A DNA stretch of 64,000 bases from Flavobacterium sp. UBA6721 (lineage in GTDB: Bacteria > Bacteroidota > Bacteroidia > Flavobacteriales > Flavobacteriaceae): contig DKIJ01000013.1 in the NCBI GenBank assembly GCA_002454195.1, positions 1 through 64,000 on the forward strand, written 5' to 3'. A model generated the notes under the pieces. The model saw only the letters and a list, made by a program, of their open reading frames with translations. It searched no databases and was not told where the DNA came from. A program made the translations under genes and the position numbers. This document shows, in pieces, positions 1-9,307 of this stretch (within the stretch, counting starts at the first letter, position 1; each line of letters begins with the position of its first letter).

Positions 1-87
1 TTTTTATAATGCACTACGGGTTAATATGTATGACAATAATAATTTACATAATCCTATCTTAAATATAAAATCAAAACTAAAATCAAA

Positions 88-2016
88 ATGATAAAAAGCA
101 GTGTCGACAAAGCAACTGGGTTTGAAAAAAGATTTGAAAACATTAACACCGTAGTTTTCGAAAATTCAAAAACAGCATCCGTAGCCGTTGCACAAGAAAT
201 TGCAGCATTAATCAGATTAAAACAAGAGCAAAATGAATCTTGTATTCTAGGATTAGCTACAGGTTCATCGCCAAAAGGTTTATACGCCGAGTTGGTAAGA
301 ATGCACAAAGAAGAAGGTTTAAGCTTTAAAAATGTGATTACTTTCAATTTGGACGAATATTATCCAATGCAACCGGATTCCATCAATAGTTATGTTCGTT
401 TTATGAAAGAACTGTTACTGGATCAAGTTGACATTTTACCTGAAAACTATCATATTCCTGACGGTACGCTTTCTAAAGAGGAAATCCAAGAATATTGTGC
501 CCAATATGAAGAAAAAATTGAAGCTCTAGGAGGTATCGATTTGCAAATATTAGGAATTGGAGGAAACGGACATATCGGATTCAATGAATCAGGATCGTTA
601 CAAAATTCAAAAACAAGATTAGTAGCTCTAGATCATATCACAAGAGTTGCTGCAAGTAAGGATTTTTCAGGTTTAAGCAATACCCCTAGAACAGCAATTA
701 CGCTTGGTGTAAAGAAAATTATGGAAGCCAAACGAGTAATCTTAATGGCTTGGGGTGAAGGAAAATCAAATATTATTAAAGTAGCCGTAGAAGGTCAAGT
801 AACTAATTTAGTTCCTGCATCATTTTTACAAGAACATAATAATGCTGTATTTGTACTTGACCAAGAAGCATCATCAAAACTTACTCGAATTAAAACTCCT
901 TGGTTAGTAGAAAAAGTAACTTGGACAGATAAATTAATCCGAAAAGCCGTTTTAAGCTTAGCTCTACACCTAAACAAGCCCATTTTAATGCTTACTGATG
1001 CCGATTACATCGAAAATGGAATGAGCGATTTATTAGCCGATTCAGGGCCTGCTTATGAAATTAATATCAAAATCTTCAATCAATTACAAAATACAATTAC
1101 AGGTTGGCCTGGAGGAAAACCAAATGCAGATGATACAAACCGTCCAGAAAGAGCCGAACCAGCCAAAAAGAGAGTACTGATTTTTAGTCCGCATCCAGAT
1201 GATGATATCATCAGTATGGGAGGTACATTTATGCGATTACAAGAACAAGGACATGAAGTTCATGTTGCCTACCAAACTTCAGGAAACATAGCAGTTGCAG
1301 ATGATGAAGCACTTCGTTTTGCAAACTTTGTAATTGATTACAATGAAAAATTTGGCATAAAAAGTACTGAAGCTGAAGAAATTTATGAAAAAGCTACTGC
1401 TTTCTTAAAAAACAAAAAAGATAGTGAAATTGACATACCGGAAGTTCGATACATTAAAGGTTTAATTCGAAAAGGAGAAGCAAGAGCAACTAGCTATTTT
1501 GTAGGCCTACCCGATAGTCAAATTCATTTCATGGAACTTCCATTTTATGAAACAGGTACTATTGAGAAAAAACCACTTGGTAAAGAAGATATCCAAATTA
1601 CAATGGATCTTATTGAAAAGATCAAACCTCACCAAATATATGCCGCAGGAGACCTAGCTGACCCCCATGGAACACACAAAGTGTGCCTTGATGCTGTATT
1701 TGAAGCCGCAAAAAATTTAAAAGAAAAAGAATTCATGAACGACTGTTGGATTTGGCTTTATAGAGGTGCTTGGCAAGAATGGGGAATTGATGAAATTGAA
1801 ATGGCAGTACCAATGAGTCCTGATCAAGTTTTAGCCAAAAGACATGGTATTTTTAAACATCAATCACAAAAAGACGGTGTAGTTTTCCAAGGAAGTGACG
1901 CTCGAGAATTCTGGCAAAGAGCTGAGGATAGAAATAGTGAAACAGCCCAATTGTACAACAAACTAGGATTAGCAACCTATGCTGCAATGGAAGCCTTTGT
2001 AAGGTGGAAATTCTAA
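88..2016 (+). CDS. nagB: Glucosamine-6-phosphate deaminase with fused LmbE/PIG-L deacetylase domain
   Basis: The N-terminal half (about residues 1-300) is a NagB isomerase/deaminase domain, which converts glucosamine-6-phosphate to fructose-6-phosphate and ammonia. The family motif GIGGNGHIGFNE lies near residues 155-166. The C-terminal half carries an LmbE/PIG-L metal-dependent deacetylase motif, SPHPDDD, near residue 368. At 642 residues it matches the long two-domain NagB common in Bacteroidota; the classical enzyme is about 265 residues. Both activities suit amino-sugar catabolism in the cytoplasm, and the deacetylase substrate is inferred. The gene stands alone, with its own hairpin terminator and a divergent neighbour. 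The start is the first in-frame ATG in an AT-rich leader. Confidence 0.93.
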   Translation: MIKSSVDKATGFEKRFENINTVVFENSKTASVAVAQEIAALIRLKQEQNESCILGLATGSSPKGLYAELVRMHKEEGLSFKNVITFNLDEYYPMQPDSINSYVRFMKELLLDQVDILPENYHIPDGTLSKEEIQEYCAQYEEKIEALGGIDLQILGIGGNGHIGFNESGSLQNSKTRLVALDHITRVAASKDFSGLSNTPRTAITLGVKKIMEAKRVILMAWGEGKSNIIKVAVEGQVTNLVPASFLQEHNNAVFVLDQEASSKLTRIKTPWLVEKVTWTDKLIRKAVLSLALHLNKPILMLTDADYIENGMSDLLADSGPAYEINIKIFNQLQNTITGWPGGKPNADDTNRPERAEPAKKRVLIFSPHPDDDIISMGGTFMRLQEQGHEVHVAYQTSGNIAVADDEALRFANFVIDYNEKFGIKSTEAEEIYEKATAFLKNKKDSEIDIPEVRYIKGLIRKGEARATSYFVGLPDSQIHFMELPFYETGTIEKKPLGKEDIQITMDLIEKIKPHQIYAAGDLADPHGTHKVCLDAVFEAAKNLKEKEFMNDCWIWLYRGAWQEWGIDEIEMAVPMSPDQVLAKRHGIFKHQSQKDGVVFQGSDAREFWQRAEDRNSETAQLYNKLGLATYAAMEAFVRWKF

Positions 2017-2042
2017 TTAAATTTCATATTTAAATTGTTTTT

Positions 2043-2077
2043 AAAAGCTGTTTGATTTTTTTCAAACAGCTTTTTAT
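2043..2077 (+). terminator. Intrinsic terminator of nagB
   Basis: Inverted repeat AAAAGCTGTTTGA / TCAAACAGCTTTTT with a short T-rich loop and trailing T run, 27 bases after the nagB stop codon. Confidence 0.85.
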
Positions 2078-2140
2078 TTGAAATCAACTGTAGATTAAGC
2101 TCGATAAATTAAATCCATCTACTACAAACAATTCTACAAA

Positions 2141-2170
2141 TAAAAAACCTGTGACGTTAATCACAGGTTT
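2141..2170 (-). terminator. Intrinsic terminator of the LRR gene
   Basis: The stem CCTGTGA / TCACAGG is followed by a T run when read on the minus strand. It lies about 60 bases beyond the stop of the minus-strand LRR gene. Confidence 0.75.
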
Positions 2171-2231
2171 CCAAACACTAAACGTATTATAAAACTAACT
2201 TAATAAAAAAACAATTTTCTAACCAAAAAAA

Positions 2232-3089
2232 TTATTCTTCAGAAACTATAGGTCTTGTATCCACATCTACTGCTACATTCATTAAATAAGCTACCCCTTG
2301 TTCATTAATCATAGTCATATTAAGGGTATCTAGCATAGCTAACTTTTGTGTAACTAAACCATTGAATTTATTATAAGAAATATTCATTTCTTTCAAATTA
2401 TTTAATTTTTCTATAGCCAAAGGAACTTGACCTTGAAAGTTATTTTCAAACAAACTCAAATTAGTCAATTGAGTCAAATTAGCCACATCTGGACTCAATG
2501 TACCACTCAACTTATTACTGTTTAATAAAACCGTTTTTAAAGACTTCATTTGATAAAAAGAAGTTGGAATGGTTCCTTCAATTTCATTATTAAAAACAGC
2601 AAACGTCTCTAAATTTTGTAAATCACCTAGATTAGTTGGTAAAACACCCGTTAATCTATTCATGTATAATTCTAACTTTTTCAAATTAGTCAAGTTACAT
2701 AAAGAAGCTGGGATGGCTCCTGAAAAGCTATTAAATGACAAATCTAAAAGTTTAAGTTCTTTTAAATTACCTAACGAAGTTGGTATACTTCCTGCCAATT
2801 GATTTTTGTGTAAATTCAACTCTTGTAATTGAAACAAATTACCTAACTCAACTGGAAGTTGTCCATGCAAATTATTATCCTGTAAGTTTAAAGAAACTAC
2901 TTTATCACCTACAACTTTCACTCCAGACCAAGTAGTCATCGGTTGGTTCAAATCCCATTTCGTTTTCCAATGTCCACCATCAGTTGCTTCATATAATTTA
3001 ACCAAAATCTCTTTATCAGTTAGTGTTTCATTTGCAACCATTGTTATAGTCGACAGAAGAATCAAAAAAGAAGTAATTATATTTTTCAT
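2232..3089 (-). CDS. Secreted leucine-rich-repeat protein
   Basis: A 285-residue protein with a signal peptide (about 20 residues, hydrophobic LLSTITMVA core). A cap-like segment follows at about residues 25-60 (ATDGGHWKTKW). Seven to eight LRRs of about 24 residues come next, of the plant-type pattern LxxLxLxxNxLxGxIPxxLGNL. LRRs of this class bind proteins or glycans, but no catalytic domain is present and no ligand can be read from the sequence. There is no lipobox and no T9SS C-terminal sorting domain, so it is probably periplasmic or released. The last 30 residues leave the LRR pattern. It is monocistronic, with its own terminator. Function is unknown beyond a likely binding role. Confidence 0.85.
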   Translation of the reverse strand: MKNIITSFLILLSTITMVANETLTDKEILVKLYEATDGGHWKTKWDLNQPMTTWSGVKVVGDKVVSLNLQDNNLHGQLPVELGNLFQLQELNLHKNQLAGSIPTSLGNLKELKLLDLSFNSFSGAIPASLCNLTNLKKLELYMNRLTGVLPTNLGDLQNLETFAVFNNEIEGTIPTSFYQMKSLKTVLLNSNKLSGTLSPDVANLTQLTNLSLFENNFQGQVPLAIEKLNNLKEMNISYNKFNGLVTQKLAMLDTLNMTMINEQGVAYLMNVAVDVDTRPIVSEE

Positions 3090-3212
3090 AAACTTTGATT
3101 TTATTTACACTGGTAAAAGTAATACAATTATCGATTAAAAACACAAAATAATCGACAAAATGCACACTGTGGATGTTTTTTAATGTAATAACCCTACAGG
3201 TTTTAAAACAAA

Positions 3213-3242
3213 TTGCTCAATGAATATATTTTTCTATATTTG
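3213..3242 (+). promoter_or_regulatory. Bacteroidota-type promoter of the DUF1761 gene
   Basis: A -33 TTG at 3213-3215 and a -7 box TATATTTG at 3235-3242 (consensus TAnnTTTG) are separated by 19 bases. The -7 box ends 27 bases before the ATG. Confidence 0.75.
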
Positions 3243-3269
3243 ATTTATTAACCTAAAAACCAAAACATT

Positions 3270-3755
3270 ATGGAATTTAATTTATTAGCACTTGTAACGG
3301 CAGCATTTTCAACATTAATTGTTGGATTTATATGGTATAACCCAAAAGTGTTTGGATCAATTTGGATGCGGGAAGCTGGTTTAACTGAAGAAAAAATGAA
3401 AGGAGCAAATATGCTTGCCATTTTTGGACTTTCAGTTTTCTTTGCTTTTTTAATTTCTTTAATACTACAAAATTTAGCAGTTCACCAAACAGGCGCTTTT
3501 GGTATGATAGGTGGCGGTGGTGCAAAAGACATTAAACCTTCCTATGCCGCTTTTATGGCCGATTATGGTACCGCTTTCAGAACCTTCAAACACGGAGCAT
3601 TACATGGTTTTTTAACAGGTCTTTTCTTTGCATTTCCTATGATAGCCATCAACTCACTATTTGAAAGAAAAAGCTGGAAATATACTTTTGTAAATGCAGG
3701 TTATTGGACCGTAAATTTTACAATTATGGGAGGGATTATTTGCGCTTGGCAATAA
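3270..3755 (+). CDS. DUF1761 family membrane protein
   Basis: A 161-residue inner-membrane protein with about four hydrophobic segments: residues 5-25, 48-68, a central region 110-130, and 140-160. The N-terminal pattern (GFIWYNPKVFGSIWM, then glutamate-rich) is typical of DUF1761, a family with no known biochemical role. A glycine-rich loop (MIGGGGAKDIKP) sits before the third segment. A well-formed promoter lies upstream and a shared bidirectional terminator downstream. It appears to be a single-gene unit. Confidence 0.8.
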   Translation: MEFNLLALVTAAFSTLIVGFIWYNPKVFGSIWMREAGLTEEKMKGANMLAIFGLSVFFAFLISLILQNLAVHQTGAFGMIGGGGAKDIKPSYAAFMADYGTAFRTFKHGALHGFLTGLFFAFPMIAINSLFERKSWKYTFVNAGYWTVNFTIMGGIICAWQ

Positions 3756-3762
3756 AAAAACG

Positions 3763-3794
3763 AACTCCTCTCCTACTATAACCAAGAGAGGAGT
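3763..3794. terminator. Bidirectional terminator between convergent genes
   Basis: The stem AACTCCTCTC / GAGAGGAGTT carries an A run on its left and a T-rich stretch on its right. It serves the DUF1761 gene and the convergent pterin dehydratase gene. Confidence 0.8.
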
Positions 3795-3801
3795 TTTCGT
3801 T

Positions 3802-4083
3802 CTAAAACAATTTATCTATTGCTTTTGCTAAATCAAAATCTTTAAATGTAACCCCATTGGCATCATGTGTGGTTAACCGGACAGAAACCCTATTATAAAT
3901 GTTGTGCAATTCAGGATGATGATTGTGCTTTTCTGCTAACATTCCTAATTGAACAATAAAGGCGAGCGCTTGATTAAAATCCTTGAATAGAAATTCTTTC
4001 TCTATTCCATCTTTAAAAAAGTTCCAATTATCTAATTCAGACAAAAGCGATTCGGCTGTTTTTTCGTTGTATGCACTCATCAA
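3802..4083 (-). CDS. 4a-hydroxytetrahydrobiopterin dehydratase (PCD/DCoH family)
   Basis: 93 residues, the usual length for pterin-4a-carbinolamine dehydratases. The active-site histidine cluster is visible in EKHNHHPELHN, followed by the conserved V.V.LTTH and GVTFKDFDLAKAID segments. The enzyme regenerates quinonoid dihydropterin after aromatic amino-acid hydroxylation, and some homologues have other folate or molybdopterin-linked roles. No aromatic hydroxylase is in this window, so the partner is not known from context. It is monocistronic and convergent with the DUF1761 gene. Confidence 0.88.
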   Translation of the reverse strand: MMSAYNEKTAESLLSELDNWNFFKDGIEKEFLFKDFNQALAFIVQLGMLAEKHNHHPELHNIYNRVSVRLTTHDANGVTFKDFDLAKAIDKLF

Positions 4084-4176
4084 TTATTTTTTTATTTAAA
4101 AGTATAAAAAAATACGAGTTTAATAATTCTACTATAGTTAAAATAGTACCTTAGTGCTCTAATACTTTTTCTAAAA

Positions 4177-5325
4177 TTGCAATCAAAACTTTCATTTAAG
4201 ATTTACACTACTGTTCAAGACGTTCCTGAGGATTGGAATCACTTGGCAAAGAAAAATATTTTTTTATCAAAAGAATATCTGCAAATCTTAGAAACAGCGG
4301 CGCCTCAAAACATGGATTGCTGTTTTATAGGTTTATTTCAGGAAAAGGAACTTATTGGGATATGTGTATCCCAGTTTCTTGATTTGAGTCAAATTCCTTC
4401 TTTTGGTGAAAGAGATCATTGCCTACGTACAAAGATTAGAAATTTTGTTTTTAAACGTTTTGGCTCCAGAGTACTTATTCTAGGCAACAACATGCTAACA
4501 GGACAAAATGGAATCGCTTTTATTGAAAAAAAACAGAATAAATCGCTATTCAAACTATTAAAAGAAGTAGCAAACGCTTTAGAAAAGAAATATCAAAAAA
4601 AAGGAAAAAAACCTCATTTAACAATATTCAAAGATTTTTCAGAAACTGAAATTACAAACTTTAACCTTCCCGAATTCGATTCTTTTTATCGTTTTTCCAC
4701 CCAACCCAATATGATTTTTAACATCAAACATTCCTGGGAAACATTTGATGATTATATTGCCGATAAAACCAAGAAATACCGAGATCAATTCAAACGAGCC
4801 CGAAAAAAATCAGATTCCTTACACAAACAAAAAATGAGTCTGACTGAAATTCAAAAGTATCAAACAGAAATTCATAATTTGTATATGAATGTTGCTAAAA
4901 AAGCTGCTTTTAACACCTTTTATCTCGTTGAAAATCATTTTGAAATTTTCAAGAAAAACTTAAAAGATCATTTTTTATTCTATGGCTATTTTGAAAATAA
5001 TAAATTAATCGGATTCAACACTTTAATAAAAAATGGTAATGATATAGACACCTATTTCTTAGGATATGATGATAAGTACCAAAAAGAGAAAATGCTCTAT
5101 CTCAACATGCTTTATGATATGATAGGCTACTCTATCAATAAAAAATACAAGCGAATTATTTTTGCAAGAACGGCTTTAGAAATTAAAAGTTCTGTTGGCG
5201 CAAAAGCAGTTGACACTTTTGGATTAATCAAACATAATAATCCTATTTTGAATGCATTCGTTGCAAAAACATTCAAATATTTTGAACCTAAATTAGAATG
5301 GCAAGAGCGAAATCCTTTCAAATAA
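4177..5325 (+). CDS. GNAT/BioF2-like acyltransferase family protein
   Basis: A 382-residue soluble protein. The C-terminal half resembles the FemAB/GNAT-like fold often annotated as peptidoglycan biosynthesis or BioF2-like: a basic helix KKYRDQFKRARKKSD (about residues 205-220), then FYGYFENNKLIGFNTLI and a YFLGYDDKYQKE segment. Known relatives transfer amino-acyl or acyl groups, but the substrate cannot be read here. The reading frame opens with TTG at 4177. The next in-frame ATG is far inside the conserved N-terminus, so TTG is the best start. It converges on the lipid kinase gene with a five-base gap. Confidence 0.65.
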   Translation: MQSKLSFKIYTTVQDVPEDWNHLAKKNIFLSKEYLQILETAAPQNMDCCFIGLFQEKELIGICVSQFLDLSQIPSFGERDHCLRTKIRNFVFKRFGSRVLILGNNMLTGQNGIAFIEKKQNKSLFKLLKEVANALEKKYQKKGKKPHLTIFKDFSETEITNFNLPEFDSFYRFSTQPNMIFNIKHSWETFDDYIADKTKKYRDQFKRARKKSDSLHKQKMSLTEIQKYQTEIHNLYMNVAKKAAFNTFYLVENHFEIFKKNLKDHFLFYGYFENNKLIGFNTLIKNGNDIDTYFLGYDDKYQKEKMLYLNMLYDMIGYSINKKYKRIIFARTALEIKSSVGAKAVDTFGLIKHNNPILNAFVAKTFKYFEPKLEWQERNPFK

Positions 5326-5330
5326 CAAGC

Positions 5331-6209
5331 TTACACTTTTAGCATAGCGACTTTTAACTTTCTAGTTTTAATTTGAACGTCTAAATTAGATTCTTTACCA
5401 TAAAATTCACCATCAATTTGAAAACTAATTGGCTTATTGATTTGTATCATCGCTTTTTCAGTAGAAATTACGGTAATATCCTTGGAAGAAACGGTTATTT
5501 GGCCTCTAATAATTTTCCAAAAAACACTCAAACTTAATTTTTTTAAAACAATCAATTCAAATTTACCATCACCCATGATTCCAATGGGATTTATCATAAC
5601 TCCTGTTCCATACTTTTGCGAATTGGCTATCACAATCATCTGAGCTTTGGTTTCAATTAATTGATCCGAAGTTTTTATATGAACCTGAAATGATTTTCGC
5701 AAGCGTGATACTGTTTTGAAAATTTGCAGGGCATACCCTAATTTTCCTCTTAAAGGACTTTTTTCGTAATTTTTAATCAAATCGGCATTTAGACCAATAT
5801 CACTTAAATGCAAACACATTTTATTATTAATTCTGATAAAATCAATTACAACAAAATAATCTTGAAATGCAATTGCAATATTTTCTTCTTGGGATTTAAT
5901 CAAACCTAAATCGGTAGCTAAACCATTAGCCGAACCTACAGGTAAAATACCTAATAAAACATCCTCATTTTCTAAGGCTTCGGCAACTAATTTTATAGTT
6001 CCGTCACCACCAGCAATAAGTACTCTATCGGGTTGATATTTTGCATAATAGTCTTTAATATTTTGCAAATCATTTACACCTGTTGTCTCAAAACAATAAA
6101 AATTAAGATTTAAATTTTCTGCATAATGTTTAACTTCCTCAATCAAATCCCATTTGTCCACCCCGCCTGATATAGGGTTTACTACCATCATAACATTATT
6201 TTTCTGCAT
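5331..6209 (-). CDS. Diacylglycerol/lipid kinase (YegS/DgkB family)
   Basis: 292 residues with the DAGK catalytic domain. The ATP-binding motif AGGDGTIKLVAEAL lies near residue 66, followed by the GSANGLATDLG loop (about residues 93-103). The C-terminal beta-sandwich domain contains FQIDGEF near residue 268. The family phosphorylates diacylglycerol or related lipids to phosphatidate-type products at the inner face of the membrane. The divergent neighbour is an App1-type phosphatidate phosphatase, which would run the reverse reaction, so the pair may set the PA/DAG balance. The exact lipid substrate is not shown by the sequence. Confidence 0.88.
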   Translation of the reverse strand: MQKNNVMMVVNPISGGVDKWDLIEEVKHYAENLNLNFYCFETTGVNDLQNIKDYYAKYQPDRVLIAGGDGTIKLVAEALENEDVLLGILPVGSANGLATDLGLIKSQEENIAIAFQDYFVVIDFIRINNKMCLHLSDIGLNADLIKNYEKSPLRGKLGYALQIFKTVSRLRKSFQVHIKTSDQLIETKAQMIVIANSQKYGTGVMINPIGIMGDGKFELIVLKKLSLSVFWKIIRGQITVSSKDITVISTEKAMIQINKPISFQIDGEFYGKESNLDVQIKTRKLKVAMLKV

Positions 6210-6357
6210 TTTTACTTCTATTTTACTTTAAAATTAAGTAATTTAGAATATACTACAAAAGAAAGAACAGAAATGAAATCGGCCTGATTTTGAAAAACCA
6301 GACCACCAGAGACAAAATGATTGCCTAAAATTTTGAAAAGCAAACAGAAAGCTACAA

Positions 6358-7323
6358 ATGAAACCAATAATTAAACTTTATCGAGGATATGCTAATGAAC
6401 AGGAACTCATCGTAATGGGGCATGTCTTTCAACCAACAAAAAAAGTAGAATACGATTTTCAGGATAAGAACTTTAAAAATGCTAGTTCCATTATTGGTAT
6501 GTACCGAATGAAAACCTGGCCCAATGCCGATATTTATTTAAAACACAACGATAATACAATTCATACACGAACACTTAAAGATGGTTATTTTAAATTTTGC
6601 ATCCCCCTAAATCAAACCGATTATGGCTGGGTGGAATATGAGGTGAGTTTGAATTACAAAGGCAAAACAATTATGGAAAAAGAAACTTATATCAGGCCAA
6701 AAATTGACCATTTAGGCATTATTTCAGATATAGATGATACTTTCTTAGTTTCCTACACTTTAAATCCTTTACGAAAGCTCTATAACCTTTTGTTCAAGAA
6801 TGTCAACCGACGTAAAATATTTGAAGATGTAACCATACACTATCAAGCTTTAAGCCAATCCGGAAGAGACGGTCATCAGGAACTCAATACCTTTTTTTAT
6901 GTTTCCAGCAGCGAATGGAATTTGTATCGTTTTATCGTAAAATTCACAGAAATTCATCATTTACCGAAAGCAGTTTTATTATTGAAAGATATAAAAACGA
7001 GTTTGTCGCAGTTTTTCTGGACCGGAAGAGGTGGACACAATCATAAATTCGAGAAAATTAAACACATTTTGGAGTTTTATCCCAATTTAAAATATGTACT
7101 CATAGGCGATGATTCACAGGAAGATCCTTATTTGTATGAAGCCATTGCAAAAATTTTCCCTTTAACGATTCAAGCCATTTACATTAGGCAAACTGCAGAA
7201 CACAAAAAAGCTAAAGTGATAAAAACCCTTCAAAATTTAGAAAGTCTTTCCGTAGAAGTTTGTTATTTCAAAAAAAGTAAAGAAGCGATAGCACATTCAA
7301 AAAAAATAGGCTTAATAAATTAA
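6358..7323 (+). CDS. App1-type phosphatidate phosphatase domain protein (DUF2183)
   Basis: A 321-residue cytoplasmic protein. The N-terminal beta-rich segment (1-115) leads into a HAD-like catalytic domain. Motif I is SDIDDTF near residue 123, SSSEWN lies near 183, a motif III lysine sits in LLLKDIK, and motif IV is GDDSQEDPYLY near 250. This matches the APP1 catalytic domain of yeast phosphatidate phosphatase App1, which dephosphorylates phosphatidate to diacylglycerol. The bacterial role is inferred. It is divergent from a lipid kinase gene and convergent with the ABC-F gene. The 3' end is part of a bidirectional terminator hairpin. Confidence 0.85.
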   Translation: MKPIIKLYRGYANEQELIVMGHVFQPTKKVEYDFQDKNFKNASSIIGMYRMKTWPNADIYLKHNDNTIHTRTLKDGYFKFCIPLNQTDYGWVEYEVSLNYKGKTIMEKETYIRPKIDHLGIISDIDDTFLVSYTLNPLRKLYNLLFKNVNRRKIFEDVTIHYQALSQSGRDGHQELNTFFYVSSSEWNLYRFIVKFTEIHHLPKAVLLLKDIKTSLSQFFWTGRGGHNHKFEKIKHILEFYPNLKYVLIGDDSQEDPYLYEAIAKIFPLTIQAIYIRQTAEHKKAKVIKTLQNLESLSVEVCYFKKSKEAIAHSKKIGLIN

Positions 7324-7335
7324 GCCTATTTTTTT
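7301..7335. terminator. Bidirectional terminator overlapping two coding ends
   Basis: Perfect stem AAAAAATAGGCTTA / TAAGCCTATTTTTT with a six-base loop. It contains the stop codon of the App1-like gene and reaches the stop codon of the ABC-F gene, so it can end both transcripts. Confidence 0.85.
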
Positions 7336-9241
7336 ACAAATTATCTATTTCTTCCTGAACAACTTCCCAGTCTGATAACAGCTGGTCCAAATCTGCTTTC
7401 TTTTTATTATAAGCTATAAAAAAAGCAGCATCTTCGATGTGTTTGTCGTAATTAGAAGCCAACATTTTATCGTCGTTTTGAATGTCTTTTTCCAATTGAC
7501 TGATTTGGCTTTCAATTTTGCTTAAACGGTTTTGAAGGGTTTTCCCTTTCTTTTGGTCTTCGTAAGAGACTTTCTTATTCTCTTTAGGTGCCGCAGTTTT
7601 CACCACTTCTTTTTTCTCTACTTCACGCATGTTTTCCATATTGCGTTGTTCCAGGAAAAAGTTGATATCTCCTAAATATTCTTTGATTTTTTGGTCTTTG
7701 AATTCATATACAATATTTGACATGCCTTGCAAGAAATCCCTATCGTGAGAAACCAGCAATAAAGTTCCGCCAAATTTTTGCAAAGCGGCTTTCAATACGT
7801 TTTTAGACTTAATGTCCAAGTGGTTCGTAGGCTCATCCATCAACAACACATTGATAGGTTGTAACAACAGTTTACACAAAGCCAAACGGTTTCTTTCACC
7901 TCCGGAAAGCACTTTTACTTTTTTCTCTACATCATCACCACGAAACAGGAAAGAACCTAGCATATCGCGCACTTTTGAACGATTGCTATCTAATGCAGCA
8001 TCTTCCATCGTTTGCAACAAAGTGATTTCCCCATCTAAATATTCGGCTTGATTTTGAGCAAAATAACCTAATTGTACATTATGACCTAATTTGATAGTTC
8101 CTTCGTATTCAAATTCGTTAACCAAGGCTTTGATAAAAGTCGATTTACCCTGACCATTTTGCCCCACAAATGCAATCTTGCTTCCACGTTCTACCAACAA
8201 AGAAATGTCTTTTAAAATGGTTTTATCGCCGTAAGCTTTCGTTACATTTTCGGCTTCGATAACTACTTTTCCAGGTTCTTTGGAAACTGGAAACGAAATA
8301 TTCATAACCGAATTATCATCTTCATCTACTTCGATACGCTCCACCTTATCTAATTTTTTAATTAAAGATTGCGCCATCGAAGATTTGGTCGCACTATAAC
8401 GGAATCTGTCAATTAACTTCTGAGTCTCTTCAATCTTTTTTTGTTGGTTTTTTTGTGTAGCCAATTGTTTTTCACGAAGCTCCTCACGCAATTCCAAATA
8501 TTGCGAATACGGCTTGTTGAAATCATAAGCTTTTCCAAGCGAAATTTCGATAGTTCGATTAGTCACATTATCTAAGAACATTTTATCGTGCGATACAATC
8601 ACCACAACTCCTGGATAATTACGAAGGAAGTTTTCTAACCAAATGATACTTTCGATATCCAAGTGGTTCGTAGGCTCATCCAGTAATAACACATCGTTAT
8701 TTTGCAATAATAATTTAGCCAACTCGATACGCATTCTCCATCCACCCGAAAAAGTCTCCGTTTGATTGTTGAAAACCTCTCTTTTAAAACCTAAACCTAA
8801 AAGAATTTTCTCGGTATCGCCCACATAGTTATAACCACCTAGTAATTCAAAACGATGAGTGTAATCGGATAGATCTTCGATGATTTTTCCATACTCTTCA
8901 CTTTCATAATCGGTACGGGTGACCAATTGATGATTGATTTCTTCTAATTTTTTTTCTACAATTTTAATTTCGGTAAAAGCTTCATAAGCTTCCTCAAGAA
9001 CCGTTCTTCCTCTTTCAAAATCAATATCCTGACGCAGGAATCCCATGCGGATATCTTTCTCCTGAGAAATCACTCCTGAATCAGGTTTGAAATCACCGGC
9101 CAGCATTTTTAACATGGTCGATTTTCCGGCACCATTTTTTCCAACCAAACCAACTCTATCTCCAGCTCCTAATCGAAAGGTTACTTCTTCAAACAAATAA
9201 GTACCACCAAAAGAAACCGATAAATTGTGAATATTAAGCAT
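7334..9241 (-). CDS. ABC-F family ATPase (ribosome-associated type)
   Basis: 635 residues with two ABC cassettes and no membrane segments. Cassette 1 has Walker A GKNGAGKST (about residue 36), signature FSGGWRMRIELAKLL and Walker B LLLDEPTNHLD. Cassette 2 has GQNGQGKST (about 358), LSGGERNRLALCKLL and LLMDEPTNHLD. A charged inter-domain linker (about 240-300) and a C-terminal coiled coil (about 540-635) fit the Uup/YdiF-like ABC-F group. ABC-F proteins act on the ribosomal E site to relieve stalling, or confer antibiotic protection. Nothing here marks it as a resistance factor. It is monocistronic. Confidence 0.92.
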   Translation of the reverse strand: MLNIHNLSVSFGGTYLFEEVTFRLGAGDRVGLVGKNGAGKSTMLKMLAGDFKPDSGVISQEKDIRMGFLRQDIDFERGRTVLEEAYEAFTEIKIVEKKLEEINHQLVTRTDYESEEYGKIIEDLSDYTHRFELLGGYNYVGDTEKILLGLGFKREVFNNQTETFSGGWRMRIELAKLLLQNNDVLLLDEPTNHLDIESIIWLENFLRNYPGVVVIVSHDKMFLDNVTNRTIEISLGKAYDFNKPYSQYLELREELREKQLATQKNQQKKIEETQKLIDRFRYSATKSSMAQSLIKKLDKVERIEVDEDDNSVMNISFPVSKEPGKVVIEAENVTKAYGDKTILKDISLLVERGSKIAFVGQNGQGKSTFIKALVNEFEYEGTIKLGHNVQLGYFAQNQAEYLDGEITLLQTMEDAALDSNRSKVRDMLGSFLFRGDDVEKKVKVLSGGERNRLALCKLLLQPINVLLMDEPTNHLDIKSKNVLKAALQKFGGTLLLVSHDRDFLQGMSNIVYEFKDQKIKEYLGDINFFLEQRNMENMREVEKKEVVKTAAPKENKKVSYEDQKKGKTLQNRLSKIESQISQLEKDIQNDDKMLASNYDKHIEDAAFFIAYNKKKADLDQLLSDWEVVQEEIDNL

Positions 9242-9307
9242 ATTTTTGTGACTATTGTTACATTGGTACTTTCACTAAAAATGTACCTTTACTAAAAATT
9301 TTTGCAA

